42,726 nucleotides of DNA. Origin: Clostridiales bacterium (GTDB lineage Bacteria; Bacillota; Clostridia; Oscillospirales; Acutalibacteraceae). The stretch lies in assembly GCA_024693205.1 (NCBI GenBank), contig JAILLJ010000169.1, positions 1 to 42,726 on the forward strand, read 5' to 3'. A program made the position numbers and the translations under genes. Numbering within the stretch: position 1 is the first letter of the stretch; each line of letters starts with the position of its first letter. The notes beneath the pieces are model-generated. The model ran no database searches, had not been told where the DNA came from, and worked only from the letters and a program-made list of their open reading frames with translations. Positions 8,308 through 15,488 of the stretch are shown one piece after another.

Positions 8308-8826
8308 TTATTTGGAAGGCTTGGGAGCCATGAACATAAGCATTTGTCTTCCCTCGAGCTTAGCCGCCTTTTCGACGTTGCCGCTCTCGGCGCAGGCCTC
8401 CGCAAAACGTTCCATGATTTTAAGTCCGATCTCGGGATGCGCCATTTCACGGCCGCGGAAACGGATGGACACCTTGACCTTGTTTCCGTCTTTAAAGAAC
8501 CGTAAGGCATGGCCTACCTTAGTATCAAAATCGTGCGTATCAATTTTAAGCGAGAGACGGATCTCTTTCGTTTCGACAACGCGCTGATTTTTTCTTGCCT
8601 CTTTTTCTCTCTTTGCCTGATCGAAGCAATATTTTCCGTAATCAACGATTTTGCACACGGGCGGCTTCGCCTGCGGCGCAAACTTCACAAGGTCGAGATT
8701 GCGGCTTTCGGCAAGCTTCAACGCCTGTTCGGACGACATGATACCGAGCTGCTCGCCCGTATCGGAAATAACTCTTACTTCCTTGTCGCGGATTTCTTCA
8801 TTGATTTGCAATTCTTTGATACTGAT
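8308..8826 (-). CDS. infC: Translation initiation factor IF-3, probable ATC start
   Basis: IF-3 prevents premature joining of ribosomal subunits and checks initiator-codon pairing on the 30S subunit. The [13 protein letters not shown] opening and the C-terminal domain with [16 protein letters not shown] identify it. The start codon is not ATG. A TTG at 8811 lies about 22 nt past the Shine-Dalgarno GGGAGGTG (8841-8834), which is too far. An in-frame ATC at 8826 sits seven bases after it, giving [17 protein letters not shown] and about 172 aa. Rare initiators such as AUU are well known in infC, where IF-3 discriminates against them and so regulates itself. The choice of ATC is inference from spacing. 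The gene is preceded by an attenuator-like leader. Confidence 0.92.
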   Translation of the reverse strand: MSIKELQINEEIRDKEVRVISDTGEQLGIMSSEQALKLAESRNLDLVKFAPQAKPPVCKIVDYGKYCFDQAKREKEARKNQRVVETKEIRLSLKIDTHDFDTKVGHALRFFKDGNKVKVSIRFRGREMAHPEIGLKIMERFAEACAESGNVEKAAKLEGRQMLMFMAPKPSK

Positions 8827-8970
8827 AAGAAAGCACCTCCCGAAAAATCAAAAGCACGGACAGAAACCTGCCCGTGCGATCGTTTAGTAAAACGGCAACA
8901 GCCGAAAACCGATTGACCGTGCGCCGGACAGAACCCCGCAGGTGAGAACGTTTCCGTTCTGCTTTATTGT
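8827..8970 (-). ncRNA. infC-rpmI-rplT leader with attenuator hairpin (L20-leader-like)
   Basis: About 140 nt separate the promoter from the infC start. Just before the Shine-Dalgarno site a strong stem GCACGGGCAG/CTGTCCGTGC (8854-8877) is followed by TTTTGATTTTT, a transcription terminator placed before the coding region. Upstream, a related segment containing TTCTGTCCGGCGCACGG offers a second GCACGG that could pair with the terminator's CCGTGC arm and act as antiterminator. This layout matches the known Firmicutes design in which L20 binds the leader and promotes termination. The exact fold was judged by eye. Confidence 0.7.
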
Positions 8971-8976
8971 GAAGCT

Positions 8977-9005
8977 ATTATATCAGCCCGTTCGGCGCTT
9001 GTCAA
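8977..9005 (-). promoter_or_regulatory. Sigma-A promoter of infC-rpmI-rplT
   Basis: TTGACA (9005-9000), a 17 bp spacer and TATAAT (8982-8977), all perfect consensus on the minus strand. It starts just after the VWA gene ends. Confidence 0.9.
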
Positions 9006-9038
9006 GTATTATTTTTATTTTTTCTTATTTATTTCTTA

Positions 9039-9686
9039 TTACTTTTTGCCGCCTCTTTCTTTCATATCGGAGCGCACCTCCTCGAGCGAGGACGCGTCGA
9101 AGCATCCCCTTCTCATCGCCGCCGCCGCTTTGCCGACCGCGTGGAAGTTCAGTCTCGTTCCCCTGCCGTCCGGCACATAGTCTACCGCCCTGTCTTCGGA
9201 GATCCCGAACCTTCCCGCCGTCTCGACAGCGTCGATATTGGAGCCGAGGAAGATAAATTCCCAGCCTTCCTCTTTTTTTGACTCGATAGTCTTTTTGACC
9301 TTGTCGGACGAATATTCGCGGCTCGAGTTTTCCTCTCCGTCCGTTATGATGACAAACATGACGTGCTCGGCGCGATAGTCCTCGGAGATGTGCTTCTGTG
9401 CCGACGCTATCTTGTCGATGGTCTTGCCTACCGCGTCAATAAGCGCCGTCGAGCCGCCGACCTGATATTCCTTTTCGGTTATCGGGCTTACCGCCCTTAT
9501 GTCGGCTCTGTCGTGTAAAAGCTCATATCCGTTGTTGAACAGCACCGTTGTGATGAGACATTCGCCGTCGACCTCTCTCTGCTTTTCGAGCATCGAGTTG
9601 TAGCCTCCGACAGTGTCGCGCTCAAGTCCGCCCATGGACCCGCTTTTGTCTAAGATAAATACAAGCTCCGTCAAACCTTTTTTCAT
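9039..9686 (-). CDS. VWA-domain protein
   Basis: The 215 aa protein is almost wholly a von Willebrand factor type A domain. The MIDAS metal site is visible as DKSGSMGG (D13, S15, S17), with the second metal-binding threonine in GGSTALIDAVG and an ITDGEEN segment. There is no signal peptide or membrane helix, so it should be cytoplasmic. VWA domains bind partner proteins through a divalent metal; no partner such as a MoxR ATPase is next to it, and its role is unknown. The ATG follows a GGGAGG RBS. No terminator lies between it and the infC promoter, so some read-through is likely. Confidence 0.85.
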   Translation of the reverse strand: MKKGLTELVFILDKSGSMGGLERDTVGGYNSMLEKQREVDGECLITTVLFNNGYELLHDRADIRAVSPITEKEYQVGGSTALIDAVGKTIDKIASAQKHISEDYRAEHVMFVIITDGEENSSREYSSDKVKKTIESKKEEGWEFIFLGSNIDAVETAGRFGISEDRAVDYVPDGRGTRLNFHAVGKAAAAMRRGCFDASSLEEVRSDMKERGGKK

Positions 9687-9741
9687 GATCGTTACCTCCC
9701 TTTCTTTTGTGGCTTTATTATACGCCGCAAAACAGGAGGTA

Positions 9742-9764
9742 TGGTCGCTTTGAAAGCGACATAT
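9742..9764. repeat. Small palindrome upstream of the VWA gene
   Basis: GGTCGCTTTGAAAGCGACAT folds into a short hairpin (GTCGCTT/AAAGCGAC). It lies upstream of a TATAAT-like -10 (9722-9717, minus strand) for the VWA gene. It could be an operator or the edge of the adjoining repeat; no regulator is recognised. Confidence 0.4.
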
Positions 9765-9820
9765 TTTATGGCGCTGTCACATTCAGCGAAGAACGAAAAA
9801 GGCGGGCAGTGCCGACAGAC

Positions 9821-9866
9821 AATTTGAGCAGACAGTGTGATATTTTATCAACGCTATCTGCCCGAA
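9821..9866. repeat. GAGCAGACAG hairpin repeat, copy A
   Basis: The sequence AATTTGAGCAGACAG, a loop and CTATCTGCCCGAA can form a stem. A related unit occurs at 39860-39906 with the same outer words and a different loop. It lies beside dispersed repeat copy 3. Confidence 0.6.
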
Positions 9867-9873
9867 TTTTTAG

Positions 9874-10038
9874 TTAAGTTTTGCTTTTGAAAAACAGAAT
9901 CTCTCTTTTCTGCTTTAAATAAAAATCAAAACAGCTTTTGAATTTGAGCCTTTTTCTCGCCGTTTTTTCGCCCTCAACGTATCTGTATACGCCTGTCGGG
10001 CGAAGAAAACGGCGTCTTCATCTGAATGTGACAGCCCC
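9874..10038 (+). repeat. Dispersed hairpin repeat, copy 3
   Basis: Same orientation as copy 1. It matches copy 2 over its full length, including the AT-rich tail beginning TTAAGTTTTGC and the hairpin core CGCCGTTTTTTCGCCC...GGGCGAAGAAAACGGCG. It ends in GACAGCCCC, 12 bp from the macro-domain gene's stop codon. The 363 bp gap 9687-10049 otherwise holds only the VWA gene's upstream region and repeat copy A. Confidence 0.85.
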
Positions 10039-10049
10039 GGTTTACGCTG

Positions 10050-11141
10050 TCATCCGCCCAAAAGAGGTTCGTCAAATTTAAAGAGTGTCTCATTTATTTC
10101 AAAAATATCGTACATGCCGTTCACTATAAAATACTCGACGATGACGTCAAACCTGCGGCTGTGGGACAACGCGTATCCGCCGCATTTCAAAAGGTCGGCT
10201 GTTTCGTCGATATCGAGTTCGAGCGAAACGGCCAGCGCCAATATAGTGCGCTTTCCCGGCATATAGCCCTTGCCCGTCCTTATCTTTGAAAAAAGCTTGC
10301 GGTCGATGTTCGCCCTTTTGTAAACCTCGACGTCCGTCTTGCCCTTTTTGTCGATAAGCTTTAAAAGGATATCCGAAAACGGCTCGTCGAGATTGCTTAA
10401 AAGCCCGTCGACGGAAGGCCGGACGCTCCCCGCGCAAGGCTCCTCCGAAAAAACCGCATTTTCCGACCTTGACAGATCGACGCTTTCCTCGGCCTTTTTT
10501 GATTTGGCTCCCCTGTCGGCGGAAAACAAGCCCTTTTTCCGCGGCGCCGCAGACGCCTCCGGCATGTTGAAAAGCGGCATGAAAGACGCCCTTGGCGCCT
10601 CCTTTATCTCGACGCAGTTATTTCTTATATATCTCTCGACCGACAGCTCAAGTCCGCGCCTCAGGTCAATATCATTTCTGTTGAAAATAACGAGATAGAC
10701 GTCCATCTCGTTGTCTTTAAGAAAATCCCTTACGGCGTCGACCGCGACGGACAGCGCTTCGGCGCGCGGATAGCCGTATATCCCGCTCGATATGAGCGGG
10801 AACGCTATGCTTTCGCAGCCGTATTCCTTCGCCAGACTCAGCGACTCGGTATATGACGAACGGAGAAGTCTCTCGCTCTCACCGGCGCTTTGTTCTCCGT
10901 ATATCGGCCCCGGCGTATGGATGATGTATTTCGCCTTTAAACGAAAGCCGGGAGTTATCACCGCTTTTCCTGTTTCGACGGGAGCTGTTTTTTCACAAGC
11001 CTCGGTAAGCTCGCTGATCCCCGCCGCTCTGAAAACAGCTCCGCACACGCCTCCACCCATAAGAAGGCGCGTATTGGCGGCGTTTACGATAACGTCGACG
11101 TCGGCTTCGGTTATGTCTCCGGAGATGATCGAAAACGGCAT
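10050..11141 (-). CDS. Macro-domain protein with C-terminal HTH-like domain
   Basis: The protein is 363 aa. Residues 1-170 form a macro domain of the ADP-ribose-binding or deacylating type: VNAANTRLLMGGGVCGAVFRA (N20 to about 40) and FPLISSGIYGYP (about 120-131) line the ligand pocket. A variable linker follows (about 180-245). The C-terminal 110 residues are predicted helical, with a pattern resembling a lambda-repressor-type helix-turn-helix (DVEVYKRANIDRKLFSKIRT, then KRTILALAVSLELDIDETADLL). Macro domains bind or hydrolyse ADP-ribose, O-acetyl-ADP-ribose or ADP-ribosylated protein; which applies here cannot be read. It is the last gene of a tight four-gene operon, 15 bp after the PHP gene. 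Confidence 0.85.
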   Translation of the reverse strand: MPFSIISGDITEADVDVIVNAANTRLLMGGGVCGAVFRAAGISELTEACEKTAPVETGKAVITPGFRLKAKYIIHTPGPIYGEQSAGESERLLRSSYTESLSLAKEYGCESIAFPLISSGIYGYPRAEALSVAVDAVRDFLKDNEMDVYLVIFNRNDIDLRRGLELSVERYIRNNCVEIKEAPRASFMPLFNMPEASAAPRKKGLFSADRGAKSKKAEESVDLSRSENAVFSEEPCAGSVRPSVDGLLSNLDEPFSDILLKLIDKKGKTDVEVYKRANIDRKLFSKIRTGKGYMPGKRTILALAVSLELDIDETADLLKCGGYALSHSRRFDVIVEYFIVNGMYDIFEINETLFKFDEPLLGG

Positions 11142-11156
11142 ATCGTACTTCCTCTC

Positions 11157-12314
11157 TTACATACGTTCTCTTTTTATCAGCATCCATGTGGCGTCGATAA
11201 GATGTCTGAATTCCGGCTGTTCAAGCTGTTTACAGATAAATTTTTGTCTCGGCGAATTGATATCCTCGCCCGATATCTCGGTTATCCCACGAAGGCGGCA
11301 CATATCCTGTATCCTTTTAAGCTGTGCCGGGGTGTTGCGCGAGGGCATATATGTTACGGCGTCTATCCCCTCTTTTGTCAATGTATCGAAAAGAAGGTCG
11401 AGGTAATCGTCCTCGAATTTCTGCGCCCTTTTGTCGCCCGTCACGGAATCGGTCACGTCGCCGAGATATGCGTAGCATAAAAGTGCGCCGACCTCCTTCG
11501 CAAGGGATGACAGCTCGCTTATATGCATACATTCGTCGGTCGCGGGGACGTATATGCGGCCGACAAAATCAGCCTTTAAGACTCCGAGAAGATCGTATTC
11601 AAAATAGGGATTTTCCGGGTCGCTGAGCTGTGATCTCTGTTTTTCGGAGAGATTTATCTTAAGACCCTTTTCGACAAAATCAGCCGTGCCGTCCTTGCCC
11701 GCCGCCTCGATGACCTTCTGACATACGGCGTAAATAAGATGGCGCTCGGTAACGCTTCCGCCCTCAGAAAATCGCGACAGCGGCAAAACGTCATTGTCGA
11801 AGTCTATGTAAAGCCCGAATTCACCGATGACCGAATTTATGTTGTCGGTCATTTTCCTGTTTCTCACATTCCTTTTTTCGCGGCAAGGCGCAAAGGCGTT
11901 CTGAAGAATATCTATGTTTTTATGGGGCACGCTGTGAAGCGCCATATACGCAACGCTGTCCTGGTCGGGATTGTTGATGCGCCTGCCCTCAAGCGGCGTG
12001 CCTTTCATGCTGACCCTGCATTCAAGTCCGACAGTCGTTCCGACGTCGGCTATTTCGCCCGCCTTTATAAATTCCTTTGCTCCGGCTATTGAATCATGAT
12101 CCATTATCCCCGCCGTCATAAGCGTCGCCGCCCTCGCGAAATATACGGCGGCTGTCGGCGAATACGGAGAAAACGAATAGAAGGTATGGATATGGTTGTT
12201 TGCGTACTGCGGGGAACGCGCGGGATGCTCCTTTTCCGAGGATATTATATCGCTGAGCGCGTTCAGCCTGTCGTCCGCCGTCCCGCGGTTAAGTCTTTCA
12301 AGTATCTCGTTCAT
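11157..12314 (-). CDS. PHP-domain metal-dependent phosphoesterase-like protein
   Basis: The protein is 385 aa. PHP-type metal ligands are visible as HIH (H41, H43) followed by the aromatic stretch TFYSFSP, MDHDS (D72-D74), GLECR (E98), and HSVPH further on. PHP domains are trinuclear metal phosphoesterases (histidinol phosphatase, polymerase proofreading domains, nucleotide and sugar phosphatases). This length is well above the minimal domain, and the C-terminal half is not assigned to a family. It sits third in the aldolase-SDR-PHP-macro operon (20 bp after SDR, 15 bp before macro), suggesting it removes phosphate from an intermediate of that route. That role is inference. The ATG follows GAAGGGCGG. 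Confidence 0.8.
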   Translation of the reverse strand: MNEILERLNRGTADDRLNALSDIISSEKEHPARSPQYANNHIHTFYSFSPYSPTAAVYFARAATLMTAGIMDHDSIAGAKEFIKAGEIADVGTTVGLECRVSMKGTPLEGRRINNPDQDSVAYMALHSVPHKNIDILQNAFAPCREKRNVRNRKMTDNINSVIGEFGLYIDFDNDVLPLSRFSEGGSVTERHLIYAVCQKVIEAAGKDGTADFVEKGLKINLSEKQRSQLSDPENPYFEYDLLGVLKADFVGRIYVPATDECMHISELSSLAKEVGALLCYAYLGDVTDSVTGDKRAQKFEDDYLDLLFDTLTKEGIDAVTYMPSRNTPAQLKRIQDMCRLRGITEISGEDINSPRQKFICKQLEQPEFRHLIDATWMLIKRERM

Positions 12315-12334
12315 TTTTTATCCGCCCTTCTTTT

Positions 12335-13216
12335 TTATGCGAGCATTACCTGGCCGCCCGTCACCGGTATGGCCTGTCCCGTCTCGAATTCCTGCTCGAC
12401 GCAGTAGAATATCGCCTTTGCGACGTCGGAGGGGAAGCATCCTCTCTTATCCATCGGTTGTTTTGAGAGGTAATAACGCTTTACGTCCTCGACAGTCTCG
12501 GCTCCCGGCACCTTGCCCGCTTTAAGGTACTGGATAAACAGTCCCCTTTCCGGGTCGGACCAAAGCGGCCCGTCGTAGTAGTTTCCGGGGCAAACGGCGT
12601 TCACCTTTATATTATAGGGCGCAAGCTCGAGCGCGAAGCTTTGGGTAAGTCCGATGCCGCCGAATTTGCTGCCCGAATAGGCGAAGTTGTTTTTTGAGCC
12701 GACTATGCCGGACTTTGAATTGATCTGGATTATGTCGGAATATCTCGTATTGTCCGCTTCAAACTCGGCCTTCATTATTTCGGACGCGTATTTTGCGCAG
12801 AGGAAATATCCCCTGTAGTTGATCTTTTCGACAAATTCAAATGTGTTTAGGTCCATGTCGTGGAGGCTGCCCGCCTTGGCGACGCCGGCGTTTGAGACGA
12901 TTATATCAAGCCCGCCGAATATCCTGACCGTTTCGCATATCATGTTTTCGACCGACGCTTCGTCCGAGACGTCTACGGAAACGAACGCAGCTCCGTCGCC
13001 GAATTCTTTTACGACCTCAAGCGCCTTTTCGCGCTGGAATTCGAGATCGGCGACCATGACGGACGCTCCGTTTTTATGCATCTCTCTTGCGATGCCGAGG
13101 CCGAAGCCCTGGGCGGAGCCTGTGACTACGGCTATCTTTCCGGAAAGCCGTCCGCTTTTATAGAGACGGTTTTTTACGTTTTGTTTAGCGTATTCTTTAG
13201 CTTCTTCGAGTGTCAT
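12335..13216 (-). CDS. Short-chain dehydrogenase/reductase (sugar or polyol type)
   Basis: The protein is 293 aa. After a short N-terminal extension comes a classical SDR fold: the cofactor loop TGSAQGFGLG, acidic residue at the end of the second strand (VADLE, favouring NAD), SNAGVA, a serine in INSKSGIVGS, and the catalytic YSGSK. An insertion around YYDGPLWSDPERG covers the substrate side. It resembles the dehydrogenase half of the bifunctional aldolase/SDR proteins of rhamnose catabolism, here a separate gene 14 bp after an aldolase gene. It would oxidise the aldehyde product or a sugar phosphate; the substrate is not fixed by sequence. The ATG follows GAAGGAAG. Confidence 0.85.
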   Translation of the reverse strand: MTLEEAKEYAKQNVKNRLYKSGRLSGKIAVVTGSAQGFGLGIAREMHKNGASVMVADLEFQREKALEVVKEFGDGAAFVSVDVSDEASVENMICETVRIFGGLDIIVSNAGVAKAGSLHDMDLNTFEFVEKINYRGYFLCAKYASEIMKAEFEADNTRYSDIIQINSKSGIVGSKNNFAYSGSKFGGIGLTQSFALELAPYNIKVNAVCPGNYYDGPLWSDPERGLFIQYLKAGKVPGAETVEDVKRYYLSKQPMDKRGCFPSDVAKAIFYCVEQEFETGQAIPVTGGQVMLA

Positions 13217-13230
13217 TATTTCATCTTCCT

Positions 13231-14334
13231 TCAGTTTTGTTTACTGCGGTACGATTCGACTTCCCAATTTATTATAAAATCGGTAAGCCCATCTGTCATC
13301 GGCAGTCTCCCGCCGAAGCTCCTCGAATATACCGCTATTTTCATGGCGTCGATAAAGAGCAGCCTTGCCGTCTCCGCCTTTTTTTCGCTTTCGCCGACGG
13401 CAAAAAAACCCATGCCCTTTACCATGACGATCTTCGGAGGGTAGCCGTATTTTGTTTTATAGCCTTCAAATCCGTCCCTGAGCGCGTCAAAGCTTTCTAC
13501 AAAGAGCGGGTTTGCCTTGCAGTATACTATATGGTCGGGCGTAAACGGCTTTAAAAGCTCGTCAGCGTCATTTAAAGAGCTTGAAAACTTCACAGCCTCC
13601 TTGTTTCCGCAGTAAACGGCAAACGAGTTTTCGCCGTAAAGGGAAACGAGAGCGGCCTTAAATTTATCAGTTTCGGCGTTTTCGGAAAGGCAGGGTGAAA
13701 AGTCCGGATGCTCGGTAAGAAGCGATCTTAATGTCGACATAACGAAATCGAGCTTTTCGGAAAGTCCGCCTTCCGTATCGTCGGCGATGAAAACTCCGTG
13801 GTTCTGGAGCAGCATCACCGAGACGTCTTTGCCCGTTCTCGCCTTATATTCCTTCATTTTTTTATTGCAGATGTTAGCTAAAATATATCCGGGCTTACAA
13901 ATATCTATCCAAAGGATATCGTCCTTAAAAAGCGTATCGGCGATATTTTTCCCGTCCGCGCCGCATGTAAGCCCGTTTATAAGAGCCGGGTGGAGATGAA
14001 GGACATATCTTTGGGGGAAGATCGCGTGAAGCAGCGTTTCGACGCTCGGACGCTTCATGCTCTCCGACGGAAGCCTCGCCGCCATAAGGTCATGAAGCGC
14101 CGCCGCCTCTCTTTCGCTGTCGCCCGACGGATATTTTTTATCGAGCATCACCATGAGCTTTTGAATGTCCATTTTTACAAAGCCGTCGGCAGTTATGTCG
14201 GAAAGGGACGTGCCGGAGCCTTTTACATAAAGTATACCGTTTTCCTTGGCGGAGGTGTTTCCGCCGCCGGCGAGGACAAGCTCGCTGTCGGAGCCGTATT
14301 TGTTTGAAAAATGTACGAGAGTATCGACGACCAT
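13231..14334 (-). CDS. Class II aldolase/adducin-family protein
   Basis: The protein is 367 aa. The N-terminal part reads GGGNTSAK and VKGSGTSLSDI, the phosphate-binding loop of class II aldolases. Zinc ligands appear in LHLHPALINGL (about residues 112-122), with a third expected in LLQNHGVFI. Family members cleave fuculose, rhamnulose or ribulose phosphates to DHAP and an aldehyde. I prefer the ATG at 14334 over the GTG at 14343 because the RBS AAAGGGTG ends six bases before it and overlaps the GTG. It is the first gene of the operon, divergent from cdd. The length beyond the 210-230 aa of simple aldolases matches the aldolase half of RhaD/SDR fusions. Confidence 0.85.
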   Translation of the reverse strand: MVVDTLVHFSNKYGSDSELVLAGGGNTSAKENGILYVKGSGTSLSDITADGFVKMDIQKLMVMLDKKYPSGDSEREAAALHDLMAARLPSESMKRPSVETLLHAIFPQRYVLHLHPALINGLTCGADGKNIADTLFKDDILWIDICKPGYILANICNKKMKEYKARTGKDVSVMLLQNHGVFIADDTEGGLSEKLDFVMSTLRSLLTEHPDFSPCLSENAETDKFKAALVSLYGENSFAVYCGNKEAVKFSSSLNDADELLKPFTPDHIVYCKANPLFVESFDALRDGFEGYKTKYGYPPKIVMVKGMGFFAVGESEKKAETARLLFIDAMKIAVYSRSFGGRLPMTDGLTDFIINWEVESYRSKQN

Positions 14335-14394
14335 GTTTTTCACCCTTTAATGAAATTTTGCGGTTTGATAATTACGCTATTGAAAACAGCGGCG

Positions 14395-14412
14395 CTATAA
14401 TATATATTATAG
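14395..14412. promoter_or_regulatory. 18 bp perfect palindrome between divergent operons
   Basis: CTATAATATATATTATAG is a perfect palindrome containing a TATAAT on each strand. It lies midway between the aldolase operon (-) and cdd (+). It may hold the -10 elements of both promoters, or be an operator. No convincing -35 with normal spacing was found on either strand. Confidence 0.45.
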
Positions 14413-14452
14413 TCGGTAATATAACAGTAAGTGACCGAAAGGCGATGTTGTT

Positions 14453-14854
14453 ATGAAAAATATATCCGATGAAGTCCTTTTTTCAAAGGCCGAAAAAGCG
14501 AGGGAAGCGTCTTACTGTCCGTATTCCGGCTACGCGGTAGGAGCGGCGCTCCTCTGTGCCGACGGAACGGTTTATACAGGCGCTAATATCGAAAACGCCT
14601 CGTTCCCCCTGACCGTCTGCGCAGAGAGGACGGCGTTTTTCAAGGCCGTTTCCGAGGGAAAGAGGGATTTTACCGCGATCGCCGTCAGCGGCGGCGAAAA
14701 AGATAAAAAATATTCCGCCTGCTCGCCCTGCGGCTCATGCCGCCAGGTTATGAGAGAATTTTGCGGGGACGATTTCAGGATCGTTCTTTTTGACGGCGAA
14801 AAGATAAAAGCGTTTACGCTCGGCGAGCTTTTGCCCTTCGGCTTCAGCCTTTAA
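14453..14854 (+). CDS. cdd: Cytidine deaminase
   Basis: The 133 aa protein is normal length for the tetrameric, zinc-dependent enzyme that converts cytidine and deoxycytidine to uridine forms in pyrimidine salvage. Zinc ligands and the catalytic glutamate are seen in VCAERTA (C56, E58) and SPCGSCRQV. Substrate residues lie in the GANIENASF segment. The ATG follows GAAAGGCGATG. The 3' end overlaps the convergent thiN gene by 11 bp. Confidence 0.95.
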   Translation: MKNISDEVLFSKAEKAREASYCPYSGYAVGAALLCADGTVYTGANIENASFPLTVCAERTAFFKAVSEGKRDFTAIAVSGGEKDKKYSACSPCGSCRQVMREFCGDDFRIVLFDGEKIKAFTLGELLPFGFSL

Positions 14855-15488
14855 CGGGAAGATCGGCGCTTTTCTGCCTTTGCCACATAACGGCGAGCAT
14901 ACCCTCGCCGACTCCTATAGCAGCCGCCTCTCCGATAAATTCGTTACTTACGCCGAGCGGGTAAGAGCATGTCATTTCGGCGCTTTCAACATTATATTTA
15001 AGTCCCTTTATCGTAACATCTTTTGCCCGGTCCCCAAGACAAAAGACAGAGACGACGCCGGAAAAGCTTTTGTCGAATTTTAACCTTCCGCTTTTTAAAA
15101 CTGTCATTACGAAGTCGTCGCCGAAAAGGAAGCCGCAGGCGCCCTTCTCTGCAAGATATGACAGCGTTTGGATATTTGCCAAGGTATGATCGAGCCTTCC
15201 GCCCATCCCGCCGTAAATATAAAAAGTCTTATATCCGCGTGAAAGCCCCTCGTCGACAGCTAAAACGGTATCTGTCTCATCCTTTATCGGCGAATGGCGG
15301 ACGACGTTTTTTTCGTCGGGCACATATCCGAGGGAGTCAAAATCCCCGACCGTAAGGTCGGGTTTTATTTTAAGCTCCCTTAAACAGGAATAACCCCCGT
15401 CGGCAGCTATTATGAAGCTGCCTTCGGGGATCTTTATATTGTTTGTATCCATCCGGCACGCGCCGAATATCACACAGCGATCTTCCAT
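14844..15488 (-). CDS. thiN: Thiamine diphosphokinase
   Basis: The 214 aa protein makes thiamine diphosphate from thiamine and ATP. Family marks are AADGGYSCL, the acidic motif PDLTVGDFDSLG, DETDTVLAVDEGL, and GGMGGRLDHTLANI. Its ATG overlaps the pckG stop codon (TAATG at 15490-15486), so translation is probably coupled to pckG. The pairing with PEP carboxykinase has no obvious metabolic logic beyond sharing a promoter. The 3' end overlaps cdd on the other strand. Confidence 0.92.
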   Translation of the reverse strand: MEDRCVIFGACRMDTNNIKIPEGSFIIAADGGYSCLRELKIKPDLTVGDFDSLGYVPDEKNVVRHSPIKDETDTVLAVDEGLSRGYKTFYIYGGMGGRLDHTLANIQTLSYLAEKGACGFLFGDDFVMTVLKSGRLKFDKSFSGVVSVFCLGDRAKDVTIKGLKYNVESAEMTCSYPLGVSNEFIGEAAAIGVGEGMLAVMWQRQKSADLPVKG

